Assembly (NCBI RefSeq): GCF_000235445.1
Contig: NZ_JH378834.1
Location: 97,413-121,023 of the forward strand
Direction: 5' to 3'
Length of the DNA stretch: 23,611 nucleotides
DNA from: Johnsonella ignava ATCC 51276
Lineage (GTDB): Bacteria; Bacillota; Clostridia; Lachnospirales; Lachnospiraceae
The notes below the pieces were generated by a model. It saw only the letters and a list, made by a program, of their open reading frames with translations. It was not told the origin of the DNA and made no database searches. Of the stretch, positions 1-7,435 are shown one piece after another (position 1 is the first letter of the stretch; the number at the start of each line of letters is the position of its first letter). The position numbers and the translations under genes are program-made.

Positions 1-190
1 TTGCTCCGGGTTTAACGGTTTGTTCTGCTCCGGATTTAACGGTTTGTTTTGTCTCCGGGTTTAACGGTTTGTTCTGCTCCGGATTTGACGGTTTGTTTTG
101 CTCCGGGTTTAACGGTTTGTTCTGCTCCGGATTTGACGGTTTGTTTTGCTCCGGATTTGACGGTTTGTTTTGCTCCGGATTTGACGGTTT
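1..190. repeat. 24-bp tandem repeat encoding PxNPEQNK
   Basis: The conserved core (AAC or GAC followed by GGTTTGTT on the plus strand) recurs at 14, 38, 63, 87, 111, 135, 159 and 183. The spacing is 24, 25, 24, 24, 24, 24 and 24 bp. The unit encodes eight residues on the minus strand. Units differ mainly at TTAAC versus TTGAC (Leu versus Ser codon) and GTTCTG versus GTTTTG. The single 25-bp spacing comes from an extra T near position 52. The array continues past the left edge. Confidence 0.95.
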
Positions 191-823
191 GTTTTCATCA
201 GGAGTTGAAGCTCCCTTTCCGTCTGAGGTTGAAGAACCGCCTCCCGAAGAACTGCCGCCCCTTGAAGAACCGCCTCCTCTTGAAGATCCTCCACCGCCGG
301 ATGCTCCTCCGGAAGAACCGCCGCCCATAACTACTTTAGATTTCTCCCCTGAGATTTTACCGGCCACTGAGCTAAGTCCTTTATCCTTTTCAAAATGCGG
401 TTTATCTTCCTCATCAACCCACTGACCTTTTTCATTTACTTTATAGCCCTCAGGTTTTGCATTTGTAATAAGCTTTCCGCTTACTTTATCGAAGTAATAG
501 CAATATCCTTCAATCCACTGCCAGCCTGTAAGCATCTTTCCTGCCGTACTTCCCTGTGCAGTGTCAAGGAAGTATTTAAAGCCGTCAGGCGCATCTAACC
601 AGCCCTGTTTCATAACACCTGTAGCCTTATCTATATAATACCACAGATTATTGCTTAATACCCAGCCTGAACTTGGCTGACCCGACTCATTATAGTGCTT
701 CCACGCACCATTTACTTCTTTCCAGCCTGACAGTGAACTGGCATCTGCTCCAAAACTCTGTGAGAGCATACATACAGATGCTAAAACACATACAGCTGAT
801 TTTTTTAATAACTTCTTTCTCAT
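1..823 (-). CDS. Secreted cell-wall-binding repeat protein, C-terminus beyond window (partial)
   Basis: The ATG at 823 is preceded by AGGAGGG. The product opens with a signal peptide (basic MRKKLLKK, then a hydrophobic run, cleavage near residue 26). Next come aromatic/Gly repeats of the CW_binding_1 (choline-binding) type, seen as GWKEVNGAWKHY, SGWVLSNNLWYYID, KQGWLDAPDGFKYF and TGWQWIEGYCYYFD (about residues 33-120). These modules typically hold exported proteins on cell-wall polymers. A Gly/Ser-rich linker spans about residues 166-199, and an 8-residue repeat PSNPEQNK or PLNPEQNK starts near residue 208. One repeat unit has an extra base (near 52), so the last part within the window is read in a different but still open frame. 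No catalytic domain is visible, and the C-terminal function lies off the edge. A consensus-like promoter is found about 300 bp upstream. Confidence 0.8.
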   Translation of the reverse strand, partial: MRKKLLKKSAVCVLASVCMLSQSFGADASSLSGWKEVNGAWKHYNESGQPSSGWVLSNNLWYYIDKATGVMKQGWLDAPDGFKYFLDTAQGSTAGKMLTGWQWIEGYCYYFDKVSGKLITNAKPEGYKVNEKGQWVDEEDKPHFEKDKGLSSVAGKISGEKSKVVMGGGSSGGASGGGGSSRGGGSSRGGSSSGGGSSTSDGKGASTPDENKPSNPEQNKPSNPEQNKPSNPEQNKPLNPEQNKPSNPEQNKPLNPETKQTVKSGAEQTVKPGA

Positions 824-1106
824 TCATCCCTCCTATTAGATTTTAATTTTACTGAAGTTAATTTTTCACTGAGCTTCTATGAAATCCTATTATAAATTAA
901 TTTCACATAAGCTCATTTATATATTAACCTGTTCAAAACATATACTGCCATAGTTTTATGTTTACTCTATTGTAAAATAATCCGGCAACTATATTTTTAC
1001 AGGTTCTATGCTAATTTACACCTCCATTATCTCTGTATATTAACATATAAACTAATATGTTCCAACACACACTATATTGTAAGGGCATGTGAACACCGGA
1101 GCTGCT

Positions 1107-1136
1107 AATATAACAGCAAAATAAGGTTTTTGTCAA
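1107..1136 (-). promoter_or_regulatory. Sigma-A-type promoter for the cell-wall-binding protein gene
   Basis: On the minus strand there is a perfect -35 TTGACA (1131-1136) and a -10 TATATT (1107-1112) separated by 18 bp (or TTATAT at 17 bp). It points toward the ATG at 823 and predicts a 5' leader of roughly 280 nt. The rest of the AT-rich gap 824-1376 shows no open reading frame or RNA gene I can support. Confidence 0.6.
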
Positions 1137-1376
1137 TATCTTTTATATACATTTATATTGTGTACCCAAAAAAGAACATACACTATATACTGCTCTTTTT
1201 TATATTGTTTGTCTTTTATATTTTAAATTTATATATTAATCTTTAAATACAAAAACTGTATAACTTTGTATTATCAAAAAATTCTAAATTAAGTCATCTA
1301 TTAAAACCTCTGATACTTTGCTCTATACCCATGTGATTTATTGTATATTCATTCATAGTTATACTGCATAATTACA

Positions 1377-1411
1377 TTAAGGAAACAATGATTAAATCAT
1401 TGTTTCCTTAA
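1377..1411 (-). terminator. Terminator-like perfect inverted repeat after the cytidine deaminase gene
   Basis: A long perfect inverted repeat (arms TTAAGGAAACAATGAT and its complement, about 16 bp, 3-nt centre) starts 11 bp beyond the deaminase stop. The stem is AT-rich and the trailing T-tract on the minus strand is weak. It may act as a bidirectional terminator or barrier rather than a classic intrinsic terminator. Confidence 0.55.
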
Positions 1412-1421
1412 ATTTAAATAA

Positions 1422-1940
1422 TCACTTTAAGTCTTCCGGTCCGAAACCGTAAGGAAGAAGTTCTTTAAGCTTATACTCTCTATAATCTTTCGGGCTTTTA
1501 GCAATATAAATTATAAAATCCTCCGGTCTGCAAAATTCACGCATTACCTGCCTGCATACTCCACATGGAAAAACATAACTGTCAACAATACCGTCCCTGC
1601 CACCACATACAGCTATTGCCTTAAATTCTTTCTCTCCATGTGAAACAGCCTTAAAAAATGCCGTCCTTTCCGCACAATTTGTAGGAGTATATGATGCATT
1701 TTCAATATTTATGCCTGTATAAATATTTCCGCTTTTTCCAAGCAATGCCGCACCCACATGAAAATGAGAATAAGGTGCATATGCCATAGGCAATATTTTA
1801 AATGCAGCTCTAATCAGAGCATCTTCAGGTATTACAACTTTGTTTCTGTCATTATCTCCGGTTTTATTATTATCGTCATTTATTTTTTTTACCGGATTCG
1901 TTTTTTCATTTTGCTTATGCCTGCCGTCCCTATAATTCAC
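1422..1940 (-). CDS. cdd: Cytidine deaminase
   Basis: The product is 172 aa. It carries the zinc-binding and catalytic signatures of the family: NCAERTA (Cys ligand plus catalytic Glu) and PCGVCRQ (PCxxC). The substrate-pocket stretch YSHFHVGAAL is present. It should convert cytidine and deoxycytidine to uridine forms in pyrimidine salvage. The start is GTG at 1940, supported by AGGAG eight bases upstream and an 11-bp overlap with the end of the acetyltransferase gene, which implies translational coupling. Compared with the usual 130-140 aa enzyme it has about 35 extra N-terminal residues that are polar and Lys/Asn/Asp-rich. The conserved fold starts near VIPEDALIRAAF. Either this is a disordered extension or translation starts further in, although no better ribosome binding site is apparent there. 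Confidence 0.92.
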   Translation of the reverse strand: MNYRDGRHKQNEKTNPVKKINDDNNKTGDNDRNKVVIPEDALIRAAFKILPMAYAPYSHFHVGAALLGKSGNIYTGINIENASYTPTNCAERTAFFKAVSHGEKEFKAIAVCGGRDGIVDSYVFPCGVCRQVMREFCRPEDFIIYIAKSPKDYREYKLKELLPYGFGPEDLK

Positions 1941-2727
1941 CGTATAAACTCCTGTTATCTATCTGAAATACCTTATATTCCTTATCAAACACATACCCCA
2001 ACTTTTTTGCAAGCTCGACAGACTGAAGATTAGCTGCATCCCAGTTAGGATATATCCCCTTATCAATACAGTCAAGTATAAATCTTGCAGCCGCTGCCAG
2101 TGCAAGTCCCTGTCTCCTGTATTCCTTTTTAGTTGCAACGGTTACTTCCATCATTCCTTCTGAAAAGCCATAGGCTGAACAACCTGCAACAAGCTCATCA
2201 CCTTTATATATAACATAACCCATGCCGTATTCAAGAAATTTATTTTCATTTTCAAAATTTGAGACAAAATCATTGCTCCATGCTTCTTTTAATGCATCAT
2301 TATAGCTATTTTTATCTATTCTTTCTATTTTCATGCCTGCGGGTATATTTTTTACATATTCCTTTAAAACCTTCTTATTAAAATGCTGTTCATCTCTTTT
2401 AATTGCATATCTGCTTAATTTGCGATAATTACAGTCAAGATTTTCTTCAAGCCATATATCCCATAAATCATTTGAAGGAGTTATATAAGCGTGATTACAT
2501 TCCTTTATAAGAGTTGCACGAAGATCCATCATCCTTGCTCCCCTAGGAGTAAGTCCAAGTAAAAAAGCATAATTTCCCAATTTTATTAAACAAAATTTAG
2601 GATCATTAAGTTTAGCTACCCATACCCTGCCCATTGAACCTTCCATTGAAGAACGTACAAGAACATCCTTGCTGTCTTTACACAACGGAACGACAACATC
2701 TCTTTTACTATAACTTAATTCAATCAT
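1930..2727 (-). CDS. GNAT family N-acetyltransferase
   Basis: The product is 265 aa. The C-terminal half has the GNAT fold: core strand EVTVATKKEYRRQGLALAAA (acetyl-CoA-binding motif A with RRQGLA) and the closing segment WDAANLQSVELAKKLGYVF. This pattern, with a poorly conserved N-terminal half of about 130 aa, resembles the larger GNAT group that includes ZmaR-type self-resistance acetyltransferases (PF12746-like, from memory). The substrate cannot be told from sequence. The ATG at 2727 has AGGAGG upstream. It is the first gene of a two-gene operon with the cytidine deaminase, overlapping it by 11 bp. Confidence 0.85.
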   Translation of the reverse strand: MIELSYSKRDVVVPLCKDSKDVLVRSSMEGSMGRVWVAKLNDPKFCLIKLGNYAFLLGLTPRGARMMDLRATLIKECNHAYITPSNDLWDIWLEENLDCNYRKLSRYAIKRDEQHFNKKVLKEYVKNIPAGMKIERIDKNSYNDALKEAWSNDFVSNFENENKFLEYGMGYVIYKGDELVAGCSAYGFSEGMMEVTVATKKEYRRQGLALAAAARFILDCIDKGIYPNWDAANLQSVELAKKLGYVFDKEYKVFQIDNRSLYGEL

Positions 2728-3193
2728 ATGTGTTCCTCCTATGAAATCTTAAAAATAATCTTTTAGAAACGGCACTCTTCTAAAAATGATAGAAATATGT
2801 AAAAGCCGTATCATTGCTTTGTACAGTTTTGATTTCTCCTTAACATTTGAGGCATACAGCAGTCAAACTGTAACCATTTTCTTATATAATCTTTAACAAT
2901 AAAAGATTACAGGACTACCTTATTATACATAATATCTATCTACTTGTCTATAAACATAGAATTAATTATTATAAAATATGCTATTTTTCACCCCGCTAAA
3001 GATATCTTTATTTGATAATAATTATATATATAATTTATTGTTATTTTAGTAGTTACATATACTGTAATACTGTATAATATAATTAAAAAATTATTTACAG
3101 TGTATTATTTGAATGATTTTTATGGTCTGAAGCTATTTTACTATTTACAAATCACTTCAGAAATATATAATAATTAAAATTAAGGAGATTGTT
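2728..3193. other. AT-rich divergent intergenic region
   Basis: This gap lies between the divergent acetyltransferase and Nim-like genes. Two small hairpins are visible: TTTTAGAA pairing with TTCTAAAA (2761-2785) and TAATCTTT pairing with AAAGATTA (2887-2909). Promoters must lie here, but the strong AT bias makes any single -10 call unreliable. I see no RNA gene or ORF. Confidence 0.4.
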
Positions 3194-3658
3194 ATGAGAC
3201 GCAGCGACAGAGAAGTAAAAAATATAGATGATATAATGGCTATTATTAAAGAATGTGATGTATGCAGGATAGCACTTAATGACAAAGAATATCCATATAT
3301 ATTACCTGTTAATTTCGGTATGAAACTGAATGACGGTAAAATAATCTTATATTTTCATGGTGCAACTGAAGGAAAAAAATATGAGATTATTGCAGCCGAC
3401 AACCGTGCAGCTTTTGAGATGGACTGTGAACACAAACTTATATCGGATATTCAGCGAGGTTATTGCAGCATGAGTTATAAAAGCGTAATAGGATACGGAA
3501 AAATAAACGAGGTTTTTGAAGAAGAAAAATATGAAGCACTCTGTCTGCTTGTGAACCATTTTCATAAAGACGGCTTTAAGTTCAATCCTGCCGCCATACC
3601 TCGTACAAGAGTTTTTAAACTTGAGGTTGAAAGCATTAGCGGCAAAATAAAGGGCTGA
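3194..3658 (+). CDS. Nim-like / pyridoxamine 5'-phosphate oxidase family flavoprotein
   Basis: The product is 154 aa and starts MRRSDREV, a hallmark opening of the NimA-like branch of the split-barrel FMN-binding family. The central FHGATEGKKYEII matches the family's FHGxxxGKK segment, which helps bind the flavin phosphate. The end, IPRTRVFKLEVESISGKIKG, is also typical. Relatives include 5-nitroimidazole reductases that detoxify metronidazole, but most chromosomal members have no proven substrate, so resistance should not be assumed. The ATG at 3194 has AAGGAG seven bases upstream. It appears to be a single-gene unit. Confidence 0.85.
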   Translation: MRRSDREVKNIDDIMAIIKECDVCRIALNDKEYPYILPVNFGMKLNDGKIILYFHGATEGKKYEIIAADNRAAFEMDCEHKLISDIQRGYCSMSYKSVIGYGKINEVFEEEKYEALCLLVNHFHKDGFKFNPAAIPRTRVFKLEVESISGKIKG

Positions 3659-3796
3659 TTTAAAATACTTATAAAATTCATTTTACCTTATTAACAATAT
3701 ATGATAAACAGTTTGCAGCCTTTTGCTATAATAAATACATAGAAAGCTATAAGAACTATATTACTATTAATGAAATTTGAAGGATGGATAAATATT

Positions 3797-4729
3797 ATGC
3801 ATATGTATCTGAGATGTGCAGGTTTCCCTAATTACAGGGGGAGAAATGAAGTCAAAAATCTGCTCGAAAAACTTGAACATGATAATATGGATAAGATGAG
3901 AGCGGTCAGTTTTAATAAAGATGAAATGCGATGGGAAATAAAAGCTGGCGTTACTCCTACTATGGGAATATGCATGATGGGAACTATTAATAAAGAAAAC
4001 GGAACCTATGTAAGAGAGCATTATTTTCCATATATTAATTCTGAAGATATGAGTTTAAATCTGCCATGTTTTATCAAAAGGCGGATAGACTATGATACCT
4101 ACTCAGGAGTAATCGATGATTCAAAAAGAGATATATCTCTAATATTCAGGATAAACAATACATTTGAGTACCTTGACAGATTTTTAAAAAGGAAATCGGT
4201 CGCAGCCAAAGCAGTATATCTTTCAGCGTGGTCATCCTGCGGCAGGATTATACTTCCGCTTGCCGACAAGGGGCTTCAATCAAATAATGATATTAAAATA
4301 CAACAAAAAAAATTTGACGACTCATTTAGAAATTTTGAAAATACGGAATATAATTATAATGAACCTGATCCGGAAAATACCAGAGATTTTTCAGGTTTCG
4401 GTTCCCTGTCTGAGGAACTGAATATGTACAGCTGTGCTGTACTCAGAATGAATAAAGAAGATATTTATACTATCGTTGAAAGCTATTTTATACCTTGCGG
4501 AATAGAGTGTGAAGTTTATTCGGCATTAGGATATATACTAAAAATTGAAACTCATAAAAATTATTATACTAATGAAATAATATATGATCTGGTTCTTGAA
4601 TGTAACGGCATACCGTTCCATGTAGGTATAAATAAATGTGATTTGGAAGGTGAGCCTGTTGTAGGCAGAAGGTTTAAAGGAGTGGTATGGATGCAGGGCA
4701 GGGTTGAATTTGAAAAAGATTCCTTTTAA
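3797..4729 (+). CDS. DUF3881-like protein of unknown function
   Basis: About 310 aa from the preferred start, MHMYLRCAGFPNY. An in-frame ATG at 3770 would add nine residues, but the family, as I remember it, begins MHxxLRxxGF, and AAGGATGG lies upstream of 3797. The family is essentially restricted to Lachnospiraceae and close relatives. The chain shows no signal peptide, transmembrane segment or known catalytic motif. It contains short aromatic strands such as REHYFPYIN and VESYFIPCGIECEVYSALGYIL. The central region (about residues 160-210) is Asn/Asp/Glu-rich and poorly conserved-looking. The role is unknown, and I assign it by overall resemblance only. Confidence 0.72.
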   Translation: MHMYLRCAGFPNYRGRNEVKNLLEKLEHDNMDKMRAVSFNKDEMRWEIKAGVTPTMGICMMGTINKENGTYVREHYFPYINSEDMSLNLPCFIKRRIDYDTYSGVIDDSKRDISLIFRINNTFEYLDRFLKRKSVAAKAVYLSAWSSCGRIILPLADKGLQSNNDIKIQQKKFDDSFRNFENTEYNYNEPDPENTRDFSGFGSLSEELNMYSCAVLRMNKEDIYTIVESYFIPCGIECEVYSALGYILKIETHKNYYTNEIIYDLVLECNGIPFHVGINKCDLEGEPVVGRRFKGVVWMQGRVEFEKDSF

Positions 4730-4928
4730 AGTCAAAAAATACTGGAAAAAATCCAATATACATGTTATAATGCCACCGGCATATAATTCAGACAGTTTTA
4801 CAGCATATTAAGGTATAATATATATTAAACCGGCTGATTTTTATATTTACAAAAACTGTTATATTGTCTTACTTAAGGTTTAGGCTATAAATTCGTAAAA
4901 TATCCGATTTATGCCGAAAACTGATAAT

Positions 4929-4998
4929 GTCCGCGTAGCTCAGCAGGATAGAGCGACCGCCTCCTAAGCGGCAGATTGTTCGATTCCTTCGAGCAGTA
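4929..4998 (+). pseudogene. Broken tRNA-Arg(CCU)
   Basis: The acceptor 5' strand GTCCGCG, the D-arm (GCTC/GAGC, 4938-4954) and the anticodon arm with loop CTCCTAA (4961-4967, anticodon CCU) are intact. From the T-arm onward it fails: the T-stem has mismatches around TTCGATT, and the segment that should complement GTCCGCG reads GAGCAGT, which does not pair. No CCA is encoded. It is 23 bp upstream of an intact tRNA with the same anticodon. Confidence 0.7.
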
Positions 4999-5021
4999 AA
5001 AATTGCATAAATCTTAAAAAT

Positions 5022-5098
5022 GTCTCAGTAGCTCAGCTGGATAGAGCACACGCCTCCTAAGCGTGGGGTCGGAGGTTCAAATCCTCTCTGGGACGCCA
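5022..5098 (+). tRNA. tRNA-Arg(CCU)
   Basis: A complete cloverleaf: acceptor GTCTCAG (5022-5028) with CTGGGAC (5088-5094), D-stem GCTC/GAGC, anticodon stem CACGC/GCGTG, loop CTCCTAA with CCU at 5056-5058, T-stem GGAGG/CCTCT around TTCAAAT, discriminator G and encoded CCA. It reads AGG codons. Its 3' end abuts the integrase side of the mobile element, so it is the probable integration target. Confidence 0.97.
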
Positions 5099-5106
5099 GA
5101 AAGCAC

Positions 5107-5144
5107 CGCTGCAAGCCTTTTTTCGGGGTTTGCAGCGTTTTTTT
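5107..5144 (+). terminator. Intrinsic terminator after tRNA-Arg
   Basis: The stem CGCTGCAAGCC pairs with GGGTTTGCAGCG (one bulge) and is followed by seven T residues (5138-5144). It starts nine bases after the tRNA CCA end. Confidence 0.88.
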
Positions 5145-5153
5145 GTTTCTCCT

Positions 5154-5191
5154 TCTCCCGGTAATTTCACTTCCGTTACCGGGAGATTTTT
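5154..5191 (+). terminator. Second hairpin with T-tail
   Basis: A perfect 11-bp stem TCTCCCGGTAA (5154-5164) pairs with TTACCGGGAGA (5176-5186) and is followed by TTTTTA. It could be a back-up terminator for the tRNA transcript, or an insulator between host transcription and the integrase gene. Confidence 0.65.
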
Positions 5192-5210
5192 ATACGCCGC
5201 ATGATGTATA

Positions 5211-5271
5211 TTTGCTAATTTGACTCGAACGCTTTTCAGAAATTTGCTAAGAAAATTCTGTGTTTTGCTAA
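5211..5271. promoter_or_regulatory. Three TTTGCTAA direct repeats, candidate integrase arm sites
   Basis: The octamer TTTGCTAA occurs at 5211-5218, 5243-5250 and 5264-5271, all on the plus strand, between the tRNA terminators and the integrase stop. Tyrosine integrases with an N-terminal arm-binding domain, such as Tn916 Int, bind short direct repeats near the element ends. The position and copy number fit that role, but binding is inferred. Confidence 0.45.
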
Positions 5272-5285
5272 TTCGATTTTTCGGA

Positions 5286-6680
5286 TCACTTTGCCGGGGC
5301 TTGCGCTGCTATCAGGGCTGCGAGCGCACTTGCCAGCTCCGGCGACTTCTGAAGCTGTTCCACAAGGCTTTCAAGGTCCAGGGTTGCAGGCTCCGATTTT
5401 ACCGGTTCCTCCGGCGGACGGACATTGCGAAGATCAGGCTTGGCATAGAAGGCTGTCTCGAATTTCTGAGCGTTGACCTTTCTATCCTCGTCCAGAATGT
5501 GAGCATAGATACTGGTTATCATGTCGATCTCGGCATGGCCCGTATCGCCCTGGGTGGCTTTCAGATCGCCGTGGTTCAGTTTCAGCTTGTAGGTGGTACT
5601 GGAATGACGGAGAGAATGAAAGACCACCTTTGGCAGCCCTGCGTCCTCACGGAGCTTTGCAAACTCTTTGAGGATGATCCGATCCTCGCAGGGGCGACCG
5701 TTGGGAAGTGCCACGACCAGATCGAAGTCCTGATACTCTTCGCCCAGGAAGCCTTTCAGCTCGTCCTGGGACTTTTTCCATTCTCGCAGAATATAGGCAA
5801 GCGTTTTCGGCAGCCACACCTTACGGATACTGGAGTCGGTTTTCGGCTTTTTCAAAATAATTCTTGTGCTGGTGTTCGGCATGAGCGGAGTGAAGATGTA
5901 ATAGATATCCTTCTCGCCCAGCGTTTCAATCGCCCGTTTGGAAGCCCGTGTCAGCTCCTTGTCGATGTAGACATAGGCATTATCCGCCGCAATATCTTCA
6001 TCGGAAATATGGACGTTCTCCCAGGTCAGCCCCAGGATTTCACCCATACGCAGAGAGCAGGCAAAGGAAAGGTTCATTGCCACATAGAGCTTGCTGTCCG
6101 TGCATTTGTCCAGAGCAAGACGAATCATATCTGCTGTCCAGATATCCCGTTTCGCATACTCCGTTTTAGGGAGGATCACATTGTCAAAGGGATTTCTTGC
6201 AATGATTTCCCATCGTACCGCCTGCTTAAACGCACACCGCAGGAGCTTGATGATCTTTTCGATGGTCTTGTCGCTGACATGGGTGGTGACGGCCTTTCGG
6301 GTCTTGGTAGACACCGACTTGGTTTTCTGCAAGGTTTGGATATAACCGTCAACCGCACGGGGAGTAACCGCCTGTACCTCCATATCACCGATGATCGGAT
6401 TGATATAGTTCGCAATCAGTGCCGTTTGGCTGTCATACATAGACACGCCCCATTTCTTTTCTCCGTAAAGAGATACAAAGTCATAAAGGAACTCGGTGAT
6501 CGTCTGATTGCTTGGCGGGAGAAAAGTTCCCGTGTGCTGCTGATTTTCGATTTCCGCCTTACGCTTCAAGGCCTCCTTGTGGGTATGCCAGGTTTCCCAT
6601 TTCTGTTTGGTTTCTCCGTTTTCGTCCACATAGTTGTAAATAACGGAATAGTTTTTCTTTCGCTTGATAATAGATGCCAT
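5286..6680 (-). CDS. int: Tyrosine-type site-specific integrase
   Basis: 464 aa from the ATG at 6680 (MASIIKRKKNYSV), which has AGGAAG upstream; a longer in-frame start at 6704 is less well supported. The N-terminal 50 residues form an arm-type DNA-binding domain. A SAM-like core-binding domain lies at about 60-165 and the catalytic domain at about 180-400. The catalytic set is complete: R211 (SLRMGE), K280, H355 and R358 (HSLRH), H382 (GH) and nucleophile Y392 (SIYAH). It integrates and excises the element, presumably at the tRNA-Arg 3' end. The C-terminal 60 residues are Pro/Glu/Ala-rich and variable. It lies 20 bp downstream of the excisionase gene in the same direction, so the two are probably co-expressed. 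Confidence 0.95.
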   Translation of the reverse strand: MASIIKRKKNYSVIYNYVDENGETKQKWETWHTHKEALKRKAEIENQQHTGTFLPPSNQTITEFLYDFVSLYGEKKWGVSMYDSQTALIANYINPIIGDMEVQAVTPRAVDGYIQTLQKTKSVSTKTRKAVTTHVSDKTIEKIIKLLRCAFKQAVRWEIIARNPFDNVILPKTEYAKRDIWTADMIRLALDKCTDSKLYVAMNLSFACSLRMGEILGLTWENVHISDEDIAADNAYVYIDKELTRASKRAIETLGEKDIYYIFTPLMPNTSTRIILKKPKTDSSIRKVWLPKTLAYILREWKKSQDELKGFLGEEYQDFDLVVALPNGRPCEDRIILKEFAKLREDAGLPKVVFHSLRHSSTTYKLKLNHGDLKATQGDTGHAEIDMITSIYAHILDEDRKVNAQKFETAFYAKPDLRNVRPPEEPVKSEPATLDLESLVEQLQKSPELASALAALIAAQAPAK

Positions 6681-6700
6681 ATCGTTCTTCCTTTCTTGGA

Positions 6701-6907
6701 TCAAAGGTCGAGGGAGTCAAGCCACTCGTCAAATGACCGCTTGGAAATGCGTATGGCGTTACCAATTCGCACGATTTTGAAGTGCCCTTCTTTTACAAGG
6801 ATATATGCGGAAGTTCTTCCGATGCCCAGAATTTGAGCAATATCGTCAACCGTATACGTCCTTCTTTCAGGGGTTTCTTTCTTCGTGCCGTTCCATGTTT
6901 GAGACAT
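6701..6907 (-). CDS. xis: Excisionase-like helix-turn-helix protein
   Basis: A 68-aa basic protein. Residues 17-62 (YTVDDIAQILGIGRTSAYILVKEGHFKIVRIGNAIRISKRSFDEWL) form the MerR-like winged helix typical of the HTH_17/excisionase family, which bends DNA and helps integrase excise. The ATG at 6907 has GGGGG upstream. It is directly upstream of int, as in Tn916-like recombination modules, and an 11-bp inverted repeat lies about 25 bp before its start. Confidence 0.88.
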   Translation of the reverse strand: MSQTWNGTKKETPERRTYTVDDIAQILGIGRTSAYILVKEGHFKIVRIGNAIRISKRSFDEWLDSLDL

Positions 6908-6932
6908 GAGAACCCCCTTTCAGTTATGAAAA

Positions 6933-6992
6933 GGAACAGCACGAATATGTGTGGGTAATATAACTTCCACCATTATTTTACCGTGCTGTTCC
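6933..6992. promoter_or_regulatory. 11-bp inverted repeat upstream of xis-int
   Basis: GGAACAGCACG (6933-6943) and CGTGCTGTTCC (6982-6992) are exact inverted copies separated by 38 bp that contain AT-rich promoter-like sequence. The pair sits just before the xis ribosome binding site. It could be a paired operator controlling excision, or the base of a long RNA hairpin. Confidence 0.5.
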
Positions 6993-7011
6993 GTGTTTGT
7001 CTGCTGCTAAT

Positions 7012-7432
7012 TGAAAAGTTTATGATCTATCCATAAACTTTCAAAAAAGAAAAGTAGGCTTACGGACGGCTGCTGGCACAGCTCCACGGGAGTCTAACCC
7101 CGGCCCATGCTGATGGGTGCGGCGCACAATGCTTTGTGGGCGTTCAATGCGCGAGTATCTTTGACCCTGCCCGTGTGTCATCGCCCGCAAGCAGCCACGC
7201 TTGCTTTGCGGTCTGGTGCTGTTCGCTCGCCCGTTACAGTGGTCCCGTCCTGCGGACTTGAAACGAGGTCATGGCGCACCGACCGTATGGCTCGGCACAA
7301 ACAGGAATGTATCCGTTTGCCTTATACTGCGGCGCTGGCCTCCCAACGGGCTTTCTTTGTCAAGGTGCTGCCTCCGGCCACGAAAGAGAGGAAACAGGGA
7401 AAGGGTAAGCTGTTTTCGCTTTCAGACCGGGC
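7012..7432. other. Non-coding GC-rich block between xis and the orf8-like gene
   Basis: No credible gene is seen: the open frames on the plus strand lack ribosome binding sites and recognisable sequence. A hairpin AAAGTTTATG/CATAAACTTT lies at 7015-7041. Smaller inverted repeats include CCCAT/ATGGG (7105-7118), GCAAGC/GCTTGC (7187-7204) and TTGTCAGC/GCTGACAA (7433-7452). Similar regulatory gaps lie between orf8 and xis in Tn916-like elements. It may be an mRNA leader, a small RNA or a decayed gene, and I cannot decide which. Confidence 0.35.
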
Positions 7433-7435
7433 TTG

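Noticed and set aside
1..190. CRISPR-like array
   Set aside because: The 24-bp units are contiguous with no unique spacers, and they encode a regular octapeptide within a surface protein.
5220..6836. Very long open frame on the plus strand opposite the integrase
   Set aside because: It is antisense to a gene with complete tyrosine recombinase motifs, has no recognisable domain, and reflects codon bias in GC-richer DNA.
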